Assembly: GCA_946480345.1 (NCBI GenBank)
Contig: CAMLJR010000173.1
Coordinates: forward strand, 1 to 5,461
Direction: 5' to 3'
DNA: 5,461 nucleotides
DNA from: an uncultured Spongiibacteraceae bacterium
GTDB lineage: Bacteria; Pseudomonadota; Gammaproteobacteria; Pseudomonadales; CAMLJR01
Shown one piece after another: positions 1 through 4,896 of the stretch. Made by a program: the position numbers and the translations under genes. Under the pieces are notes generated by a model that was not told where the DNA came from, did not search any database, and saw only the letters and a program-made list of their open reading frames with translations. The stretch's first letter is position 1. The number at the start of each line of letters is the position of its first letter.

Positions 1-2072
1 CTTTTGCCCATCGCGATGATCGCTTCGGTGATGGCTTGATCGTCGCTGTCCTGCACAACTTCGCGAATGAATGAGCGATCCACTTTTAATGTATCGATCG
101 GGAAGCGTTTCAATTGTGCAAGCGATGAATAGCCAGTGCCGAAATCATCGATCGCGATGCGCACACCGATTTGTTTTATTGCATGCAGTAACTGGACGGC
201 TTGATCGACATGGTGCATTACCATGCTTTCGGTAATTTCGAGTTCGAGCAATTCGGGCGGCATACCCGATTCGTTAAGCGCTTCGTTAATATGCGCGAGC
301 AAATCCTGATTTAAAAATTGGCGAGGCGATAGATTTACCGCCATGCACACCGGGGGTAGTCCTTGCGCTTGCCACGCCATATTTTGCATGCACGCGGCTT
401 TCAACACCCAGCGGCCAATCGGCACAATCAAACCGGTTTCTTCCGCTATGGGAATAAACTGCGCCGGCGATACAACGCCGATTTCGGGATTGTTCCAGCG
501 CAATAATGCTTCGACACCGCTGATACTATTGTTGTGCAAATCGAGTTTTGCTTGATATTGCAATTGCAGTTCGTTGTTTTCTAGCGCGGAACGTAAATGA
601 TTTTCGAGAACCATGCGCTGCAATGTATGCGAGTTGGTATTGGGGCTGTAAAACTGAAAATTGTTTTTGCCCTCTTCTTTCGCTTGGTACATCGCAGTAT
701 CGGCATGTTTCAGCAATGTTTGCTCATCGTCGCCATTTTCTGGAAATAGCGCGATGCCAATGCTGGCGGTGACGCGACACTCCTGCGCTTGCAATGTCAG
801 CGGCTTCATGACTTCGGTGATAATTTTGCGCGCACAGGCGCTGGCTTCGTGCGTATCTTCGACTTCTTGCATCAACACAACGAATTCATCGCCGCTCAGG
901 CGTGCAACGACATCACCGGCGCGGGTGCAGCGACTTAGACGTTGTGCAATTTCCTGCAACAACGCATCGCCAGCCTGATGGCCGAGCGCGTCGTTAATGG
1001 CTTTGAAACGATCGAGATCGATAAACAGTAATGCGAATTTGCGCGAATAGCGTTTTGCCGCATCGATGGTGTGATTTAACAAATTACCGAACATCATTCG
1101 GTTCGGCAGGTCAGTAAGGCCATCATGCGTTGCCAGATAGCGAATACGGTCTTCCGCAATTTTTCTCTCGGTGATATCGACCACGGCGCCACAGATATAT
1201 TGCGGATGCCCACGCTCGTCGCGCTCGGCAGTCGATTTCATCAGCAGCCATTTCGACGCGCCATCGAGCGTCGTGACCTGGCACTCCATCTCCCATTCAT
1301 CGCGATTCTGGGTAAAGAACTCTTCTGTTTTATGAACCAACTCCTCCACAGCAGCAGGTTCGATTCGGCTCATCATGACTTCTGGCGTCATTACCGCGTC
1401 TTCGGGATAGCCGTACATTTCGGCAATGTTGTAATTCCACGTACCGATATGATCGGTTAACGATTTCCCCTCGTTTCCTGCTTTAACGGGATGACGGTAA
1501 ATAGCAATGCCCGACGCTTTCAGCGCAGTTTTCAAATAACTTTGGGCTTTTTCCAATTGCTCGTTCGAATGTCGCAATTGCTCCTCAAGCTCTTTGCGCG
1601 CAGTAATGTCGAAGCAGACGCCCGCGAGATATTGCAGATGGTTCGACGCATCGCGACCGATCAGATAACGCGACTGTATCCAGCGTATCCCGCCAGCATT
1701 GTGGTGTATGCGGTACACGCAATCGCATTCTGAATCGCCGCGAATCATCGCCGTATATAAATGCTGTTCCAGCGCGCGCTGGTCATCCACATGGACCCGG
1801 CTGAAAAAATCGTCAAGCGAGAGCGAATCGACATCGATGCCGAGCAAGGCCTCAATATTCAACGTCCAGCTCATCGCCGCATCAAGCGGCGTGACCATTA
1901 TCTCGCCCTGCGCATCGATCGACATCGGATAGAAGAAAACGCCAGTGCCTGAAGCTGTCAGGGTGGCCCGTAGCAAATCAGCGGGGGGACGCTCTTTCGC
2001 GGTGGCGAAGTCCTTCAGTTGCTGCACGGTATCGTGATTAAACCAATCGTCGCGCATGGGGATGGCGGCCAT
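1..2072 (-). CDS. PAS-PAS-GGDEF-EAL cyclic-di-GMP signalling protein (C-terminus outside window)
   Basis: The gene probably makes and/or degrades the second messenger c-di-GMP in the cytoplasm, with PAS domains sensing an input. The frame is unbroken for 690 residues and runs off the window start. PAS 1 spans about residues 36-160 and ends in FDITARK. PAS 2 spans about 182-304 and ends in VDITERK. The GGDEF domain spans about 308-475: DLDRFKAIND at 352-361, active-site signature SGDEF at 393-397, and inhibitory I-site RAGD at 384-387 with the standard five-residue spacing. The EAL domain starts near 490: EAL at 521-523, N580 in NLSPRQF, E612 in LEITES, DDFGTGYSS at 642-650 and K663. The final catalytic Glu and Gln of EAL enzymes would lie beyond the edge, so phosphodiesterase activity cannot be fully judged. 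Ser in place of the first Gly of GGDEF is common in active cyclases. No membrane helix or signal peptide is visible. The ATG at 2072 is preferred because GAGG lies 5 nt upstream; Met6 is a weaker alternative. Confidence 0.96.
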   Translation of the reverse strand, partial: MAAIPMRDDWFNHDTVQQLKDFATAKERPPADLLRATLTASGTGVFFYPMSIDAQGEIMVTPLDAAMSWTLNIEALLGIDVDSLSLDDFFSRVHVDDQRALEQHLYTAMIRGDSECDCVYRIHHNAGGIRWIQSRYLIGRDASNHLQYLAGVCFDITARKELEEQLRHSNEQLEKAQSYLKTALKASGIAIYRHPVKAGNEGKSLTDHIGTWNYNIAEMYGYPEDAVMTPEVMMSRIEPAAVEELVHKTEEFFTQNRDEWEMECQVTTLDGASKWLLMKSTAERDERGHPQYICGAVVDITERKIAEDRIRYLATHDGLTDLPNRMMFGNLLNHTIDAAKRYSRKFALLFIDLDRFKAINDALGHQAGDALLQEIAQRLSRCTRAGDVVARLSGDEFVVLMQEVEDTHEASACARKIITEVMKPLTLQAQECRVTASIGIALFPENGDDEQTLLKHADTAMYQAKEEGKNNFQFYSPNTNSHTLQRMVLENHLRSALENNELQLQYQAKLDLHNNSISGVEALLRWNNPEIGVVSPAQFIPIAEETGLIVPIGRWVLKAACMQNMAWQAQGLPPVCMAVNLSPRQFLNQDLLAHINEALNESGMPPELLELEITESMVMHHVDQAVQLLHAIKQIGVRIAIDDFGTGYSSLAQLKRFPIDTLKVDRSFIREVVQDSDDQAITEAIIAMGK

Positions 2073-2077
2073 AGAAA

Positions 2078-2081
2078 CCTC
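2078..2081 (-). promoter_or_regulatory. Shine-Dalgarno of the GGDEF-EAL gene
   Basis: On the minus strand GAGG lies 5 nt before the ATG at 2072. This fixes that ATG as the likely start over the in-frame ATG five codons later. Confidence 0.7.
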
Positions 2082-2138
2082 GCACGTTTGAGTTCTTCAA
2101 GGCTAGTTCACTTCGCGCGCCGCCTCCCCCAGGAATAG

Positions 2139-2158
2139 TACCTAGGCAAATCTACCTA
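2139..2158. repeat. Two direct TACCTA hexamers in the divergent spacer
   Basis: TACCTA occurs at 2139-2144 and again at 2153-2158, 14 bp apart start to start. Both lie in the 220-bp spacer between the divergent GGDEF-EAL gene and the small gene. On the minus strand the first copy overlaps TACTAT (2140-2135), a possible -10 box for the GGDEF-EAL gene about 60 nt before its start codon, but no convincing -35 box stands at the right distance. The pair could be a regulator half-site repeat; chance is also possible for a hexamer. Confidence 0.3.
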
Positions 2159-2209
2159 TCGAGCAAAAAAAGTGACTCGTTCGCGATCACAACCGATGAG
2201 TTGAAACAT

Positions 2210-2238
2210 TTGCGCTTTACTTTTCTCGCTGCTACGAT
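2210..2238 (+). promoter_or_regulatory. Possible sigma-70-type promoter of the small gene
   Basis: TTGCGC (2210-2215) and TACGAT (2233-2238) are separated by 17 bp. They match the consensus at 3 of 6 and 4 of 6 positions. Transcription would start near 2244-2246, which would place the 2248-2268 hairpin at the very 5' end of the message. An A7 tract at 2165-2171 and a TTGAAA at 2201-2206 lie upstream. This is a weak match and only a proposal. Confidence 0.35.
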
Positions 2239-2247
2239 CCGCGCCGC

Positions 2248-2268
2248 GATTGACCACGGAGGTCAATC
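2248..2268 (+). promoter_or_regulatory. Perfect 8-bp hairpin with ACGGA loop in the leader of the small gene
   Basis: GATTGACC (2248-2255) and GGTCAATC (2261-2268) are exact reverse complements around the 5-nt loop ACGGA (2256-2260). The hairpin ends 24 nt before the start codon at 2293. It is not followed by a T tract, so it is not an intrinsic terminator. An ANGGA loop on a short stem is the known preferred target of CsrA/RsmA/RsmE proteins. The same bases could instead be a DNA operator, TTGACC-N5-GGTCAA. The structure is seen directly; either role is inferred. Confidence 0.6.
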
Positions 2269-2285
2269 AGGGATTGCAACAAGGA
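2255..2285 (+). promoter_or_regulatory. Cluster of three CANGGA motifs, candidate CsrA/RsmA binding leader
   Basis: CACGGA (2255-2260), CAGGGA (2268-2273) and CAAGGA (2280-2285) occur with their GGA cores 13 and 12 nt apart. With flanks, CCACGGAGGT matches the published RsmE consensus (A/U)CANGGANG(U/A) at all but the first base. TCAGGGA and ACAAGGA match its first seven positions. The third motif overlaps the AAGGAG Shine-Dalgarno, and the first is in a hairpin loop. A high-affinity structured site plus one covering the ribosome binding site is the classic repression layout. The third motif alone would be unremarkable, since any AAGGAG preceded by C creates it; the weight rests on the other two. 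Confidence 0.5.
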
Positions 2286-2286
2286 G
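2281..2286 (+). promoter_or_regulatory. Shine-Dalgarno AAGGAG of the small gene, overlapped by a CANGGA motif
   Basis: AAGGAG sits 6 nt before the ATG at 2293, near-ideal spacing. It is the main reason for calling such a short gene. Because it lies inside ACAAGGA (2279-2285), a CsrA-type protein bound here would block ribosome entry. Confidence 0.75.
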
Positions 2287-2292
2287 TCAAAC

Positions 2293-2484
2293 ATGACATT
2301 TCGCCCTGTACCGAACCTAGCTCGCCTGTCTGTAGTTCTCGCAGCAGCAACCTGTAACTCAATTGCCAATGCCGACGCGCTTATCGCCGACGCTTCGTTC
2401 AATTCGTATTTTTCCATCGGTTTGATCGCCGCCGGCCTTGTTGCTTTGGTGATCATGCGCCGACGCAATTTGCCGCTCGAATAA
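2293..2484 (+). CDS. 63-residue exported/membrane mini-protein of unknown function
   Basis: I do not recognise a family. The gene is supported by a strong AAGGAG (2281-2286) 6 nt before the ATG, a structured leader and a protein with clear export logic. Residues 1-27 look like a signal peptide: Arg4 and Arg11, hydrophobic core about 12-20, then the signal-peptidase-like ANA at 25-27. A short linker (28-38) follows, then one hydrophobic helix (about 39-55), then RRR at 56-58 and the tail NLPLE. The mature product would be about 36 residues. A helix followed by an Arg cluster resembles the C-terminal sorting signals of exosortase or rhombosortase substrates, but there is no PEP motif or Gly-Gly run. 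It may simply be a small inner-membrane protein. It is monocistronic by position: divergent from the GGDEF-EAL gene and 199 bp from the next gene. Confidence 0.65.
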   Translation: MTFRPVPNLARLSVVLAAATCNSIANADALIADASFNSYFSIGLIAAGLVALVIMRRRNLPLE

Positions 2485-2508
2485 CGGCCAACACCCTCCT
2501 ATAAATAG

Positions 2509-2553
2509 CGCGACGCTGGACAATAACGGTTTAATCCATACATAGGCGTCGCG
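2509..2553. repeat. 8-bp inverted repeat with 29-nt loop after the small gene
   Basis: CGCGACGC (2509-2516) and GCGTCGCG (2546-2553) are exact reverse complements, starting 25 bp after the stop codon at 2484. The downstream sequence GCTGTTT has only a short T run and the loop is long, so this is at best a weak terminator for the small gene. It could also be a regulatory palindrome for the downstream transporter gene. The rest of the spacer 2485-2683 holds the tandem repeat at 2581-2612 and no further gene that I can support. Confidence 0.35.
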
Positions 2554-2580
2554 GCTGTTTCATGATCGAGTTCCGATCGT

Positions 2581-2612
2581 CTCAATTGTTATAAACCTCA
2601 ATTGGCATAAAC
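2581..2612. repeat. Tandem 16-bp direct repeat upstream of the transporter gene
   Basis: Two adjacent units, 2581-2596 and 2597-2612, share 14 of 16 bases: CTCAATTG, then TT or GC, then ATAAAC. Each contains the palindrome CAATTG (2583-2588 and 2599-2604). The first also contains TATAAA (2590-2595), a good -10-like hexamer about 90 bp before the start codon at 2684, though no convincing -35 box is seen at 16-18 bp. Two identical half-sites 16 bp apart at a putative promoter suggest an operator. A simple slippage duplication is the alternative. Confidence 0.55.
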
Positions 2613-2683
2613 AAAGAACAAACAGTTCCTTCCTCGGTAAACAGCGCTTACGTAGCATTCGCCGACTTTCCCGAGGATGCTCT

Positions 2684-3655
2684 ATGAAAATTCGCCACAT
2701 CGATCCCGACGCCCCCATCAGTCTCGAACATGAGGCACTCGGCCTGCCCCCGCTCGAAGAAGAAGTGACGCATGTCGGGCCCCATCCGTTTCGACACGAT
2801 CTGATTCTGCTGATAGCGCTGCCTGCGATCGCGCTATCGATATACGGCCTGGGCGTGTGGCTATTACCCGCCGGCTGGCAGCCGCTGCTGAATGAAGCCG
2901 CATCCGGTCTCGCCGGTGGTTCGTTCTGGACTGCGGCGGTCGTCGGCTTGATCGCGCAAATGATCGATGGCGCGCTCGGCATGGCGTATGGGATTACCGC
3001 AACGACATTTTTATTGTCGAGCGGCGTACCGCCGGCGGCAGCAACAGCGTCGGTTCATTTGGCCGAGGTGTTCACCACGGGCTTCTCGGCGTTCTCGCAT
3101 TGGAAATTCGGCAACGTGAACAAGGCGTTATTCAAGCGGCTGTTAATTCCCGGCGTGATCGGCGCGGTGGTGGGTGCGTACATCATCACGTCAGTCGATG
3201 GCAAAGCGATCAAGCCGTTCATTGCGGCGTACCTGTTTTTCATGGGCCTATATGTACTGCGGAAAGCCTTCCGCACGATCAAAGTGCGCAGAGAGGCGCC
3301 GAAGCATGTCGCCGGCCTCGCGCTGACCGGCGGCTTCGTCGATGCCGTTGGCGGTGGCGGCTGGGGCCCGGTTGTCACAACATCGCTGATCGGCAGCGGT
3401 CAGGATCCGCGTCAGACAATCGGCTCGGTGAACGCGGCGGAATTCTTTCTGACCATGGCCGGCGGCGCTGCATTCGCGATTTTCGGCGGCTTCACGCACT
3501 GGACCGTGATTGCCGGACTGATTGTCGGTGGCCTATTCGCAGCGCCGTTTGCCGCCTGGCTGTGCAGCAAATTGCCGGCGCGCACGCTGCTGATCATCGT
3601 CGGTTTGCTGATTAGTTCGCTGAGTGCGTTTAATTTGTGGAAGGCGTTGGCGTAA
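2684..3655 (+). CDS. TauE/SafE (DUF81) family inner-membrane transporter
   Basis: This 323-residue polytopic membrane protein belongs to the TauE/SafE family, whose studied members move sulfite, sulfoacetate or other small organic anions; the substrate here cannot be told from sequence. It has a hydrophilic, acidic N-terminal stretch (1-37), a first helix at about 39-61, then two homologous halves. Half one carries IDGALGMAYG (94-103) and HLAEVFTTGFSAFSHW (125-140). Half two carries VDAVGGGGWGPV (219-230) and VNAAEFFLTMAGGAAF (249-264). The internal repetition, the Gly-rich motifs and the Ala/Glu helix (AEVF, AEFF) after each are typical of the family. Roughly eight or nine helices are expected. 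The start is supported by GAGG (2673-2676) 7 nt upstream. It leads a co-directional row with the GST-like and PH-domain genes. No sulfur-metabolism enzyme adjoins it, so the name sulfite exporter would be over-precise. Confidence 0.9.
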   Translation: MKIRHIDPDAPISLEHEALGLPPLEEEVTHVGPHPFRHDLILLIALPAIALSIYGLGVWLLPAGWQPLLNEAASGLAGGSFWTAAVVGLIAQMIDGALGMAYGITATTFLLSSGVPPAAATASVHLAEVFTTGFSAFSHWKFGNVNKALFKRLLIPGVIGAVVGAYIITSVDGKAIKPFIAAYLFFMGLYVLRKAFRTIKVRREAPKHVAGLALTGGFVDAVGGGGWGPVVTTSLIGSGQDPRQTIGSVNAAEFFLTMAGGAAFAIFGGFTHWTVIAGLIVGGLFAAPFAAWLCSKLPARTLLIIVGLLISSLSAFNLWKALA

Positions 3656-3693
3656 CGTCGATTTCGGACATCGCCAAACGACTAGATGATGAA

Positions 3694-3708
3694 CTGCCGA
3701 TACGGCAG
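3694..3708 (+). repeat. 6-bp perfect hairpin between the transporter and GST genes
   Basis: CTGCCG (3694-3699) and CGGCAG (3703-3708) are exact reverse complements around the loop ATA. The hairpin ends 15 nt before the GST Shine-Dalgarno and has no T tract, so it is not a standard terminator. It might stabilise or attenuate read-through message, or mean nothing. Confidence 0.35.
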
Positions 3709-3723
3709 GCTGTCATCGACCAC

Positions 3724-3729
3724 AAGGAG
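3724..3729 (+). promoter_or_regulatory. Shine-Dalgarno AAGGAG of the GST-like gene
   Basis: AAGGAG lies 6 nt before the ATG at 3736. It decides the start: the upstream in-frame ATG at 3637 lies inside the transporter gene and would add 33 residues that do not belong to the GST fold. Confidence 0.85.
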
Positions 3730-3735
3730 ACCCCC

Positions 3736-4395
3736 ATGGCACTGACCCTGTACGCACACCCGTTTTCTTCGTATTGCCAGAAAGTGCTGATTGCGCTTTA
3801 TGAAAACAATACGCCGTTTAATTTTCGGCTGGTCGACTTCCAGGACGCGCAGGCGGTTGCCGAACTGGAAGCGATATGGTCGCTGAAAAAATTCCCGGTG
3901 CTGACCGACGACAAGCGCACGCTGATCGAAGCATCGATCATCATCGAATATCTGGATGTCCGTTATCCCAGTGCAACGCGATTCATCCCCGCCGATGCGA
4001 ATACGGCGCTGGACGTGCGTTTCATGGATCGCTTCTTCGACAACTATGTCATGACGCCGCAGCAGAAAATCGTCTTCAATGCGCTGCGTCAGTCAGAACA
4101 GCGCGATGACTATGGCGTCCAGGAAGCCCGCAAGCAACTCGACACCGCGTATCGCTGGCTCGATAACGCGCTGGCTGATCGCGAATGGGCCGCTGGCGAT
4201 CAATTCACGCTCGCCGATTGCGCAGCGGCGCCCGCGCTGTTTTATGCGGACTGGTCACACCCGATCGATGCATCGTGCAAAAACGTTCACGCCTATCGAC
4301 AGCGTTTACTGGCGCGCCCCTCGTTCGCGCGTGCGGTCGACGAAGCACGCCCGTATCGACCACTATTCCCGCTCGGTGCGCCCGATCGCGATTGA
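3736..4395 (+). CDS. Glutathione S-transferase family protein
   Basis: This 219-residue soluble protein has the two-domain cytosolic GST layout and the usual family length. The N-terminal thioredoxin-like domain (about 1-77) starts with the beta strand LTLYAHP and carries SSYCQKV at 11-17, where Ser11/Ser12 or Cys14 would be the residue activating glutathione. It has the cis-Pro in KKFPVL (Pro54) and the glutathione gamma-glutamyl contact motif EAS (65-67) before IIIEYLD. The helical C-terminal domain (about 90-210) carries the N-capping box TLAD at 158-161 in QFTLADCAAAPALFYADW, a standard folding signature. The substrate is unknown; such proteins detoxify electrophiles, isomerise or reduce. 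It lies 80 bp after the transporter gene and 71 bp before the PH-domain gene, on the same strand. I am confident of the family, not of the class or reaction. Confidence 0.93.
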   Translation: MALTLYAHPFSSYCQKVLIALYENNTPFNFRLVDFQDAQAVAELEAIWSLKKFPVLTDDKRTLIEASIIIEYLDVRYPSATRFIPADANTALDVRFMDRFFDNYVMTPQQKIVFNALRQSEQRDDYGVQEARKQLDTAYRWLDNALADREWAAGDQFTLADCAAAPALFYADWSHPIDASCKNVHAYRQRLLARPSFARAVDEARPYRPLFPLGAPDRD

Positions 4396-4455
4396 ATTTT
4401 ATCGGCATTGCCGCAGCGATCTCACTCCCGCACAATCGCAAACACTATTGGGGGC

Positions 4456-4459
4456 GAGG
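4456..4459 (+). promoter_or_regulatory. Shine-Dalgarno of the PH-domain gene
   Basis: GAGG stands 7 nt before the ATG at 4467. It favours this start over in-frame upstream starts, which would overlap the GST gene. Confidence 0.7.
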
Positions 4460-4466
4460 GAATGAG

Positions 4467-4877
4467 ATGGCTACGTATGTCGACAAGGTATTGATCGAAG
4501 GTGAACAAGTGGTTTACAGCGGCCACATCACACTGTGGTCGCTGTGGCATCTGATTCTGTTCGGCGTAATTTTATTACCCGTTGGCATTGGCCTGATTTT
4601 ATTGATCTGGGCTTATATTCGCTTCAAAACCACCGAGCTGGCGATCACGAATAAACGTGTGATCGCGAAATCCGGTTTCATCAGCCGCCATACCATCGAA
4701 TTAAATATCAACCGCGTCGAAAGCCTGCAGGTTTCGCAAAGTCTGTTCGGCCGCATATTTAATTTCGGTACGTTGATCATTTCCGGTGGCGGCAATCCGC
4801 AAGCGCCTATTAGCGGTATTTCGAACCCGCTCGCGTTTCGCAAGGCATTTATCGAAGCGCAGGATCAAGCGCGGTGA
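4467..4877 (+). CDS. Small membrane-anchored bacterial PH-domain protein (bPH_2, YdbS/YdbT-like)
   Basis: The 136-residue protein opens with the family's usual lead-in, YVDKVLIEGEQVVYSG (4-19). A hydrophobic region at about 22-52 follows, long enough for two helices with a turn near LPVG (37-40). The bacterial PH core comes next (about 56-106): TELAITNKRVIAKSG, then SRHTIELNINRVESL, then QSLFGRIFNFGTLIISG. This order (beta strand with TNKR, Arg/His turn, a strand followed by RVESL, then the FGRIFNFGTL segment) is the recognisable bPH_2 pattern. The C-terminal helix (PLAFRKAFIEAQDQAR) is charged and probably cytoplasmic. The biological role of these proteins is generally unknown; some relatives matter for envelope stress or export. 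It is the last gene of the plus-strand row. Confidence 0.88.
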   Translation: MATYVDKVLIEGEQVVYSGHITLWSLWHLILFGVILLPVGIGLILLIWAYIRFKTTELAITNKRVIAKSGFISRHTIELNINRVESLQVSQSLFGRIFNFGTLIISGGGNPQAPISGISNPLAFRKAFIEAQDQAR

Positions 4878-4889
4878 GTGTGATACTCA
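4875..4889. repeat. 5-bp inverted repeat between convergent genes
   Basis: TGAGT (4875-4879) and ACTCA (4885-4889) flank the loop GTGAT and start in the stop codon of the PH-domain gene. They lie in the only 19 bp that separate it from the glpK stop at 4897-4899. The stem is too short and AT-rich to be a convincing terminator, and no T tract follows on either strand. Confidence 0.2.
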
Positions 4890-4896
4890 TTGCTTG

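Noticed and set aside
873..900. Reading SGDEF as an inactive cyclase signature
   Set aside because: Ser at the first position occurs in active cyclases, and the I-site, metal-binding Asp and Asn-Asp motif are all intact.
1..2072. A frameshift or pseudogene in the GGDEF-EAL gene
   Set aside because: The frame reads continuously for 690 codons with every expected domain in order; only the window edge truncates it.
2169..2195. CRP-like site TGTGA...TCAC on the minus strand
   Set aside because: The half-sites are separated by 11 bp rather than the 6 bp a CRP site needs.
2293..2484. Calling the small protein a PEP-CTERM protein or a lipoprotein
   Set aside because: No PEP-like motif stands before the C-terminal helix, and AATC at 18-21 is a poor lipobox because Thr occupies the -1 position.
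2560..2982. 140-residue open frame on the minus strand
   Set aside because: It lies antisense to the start of the transporter gene, has a low-complexity Ser/Arg/Pro-rich composition and no recognisable domain; it is a by-product of the real frame.
3637..3735. Upstream in-frame start for the GST gene at 3637
   Set aside because: It overlaps the transporter gene and adds 33 residues outside the GST fold, while the ATG at 3736 has an ideal AAGGAG.
4185..4466. Upstream in-frame start for the PH-domain gene
   Set aside because: The extra 94 residues overlap the GST gene in another frame and look like out-of-frame translation. The ATG at 4467 has its own GAGG and begins the family lead-in.
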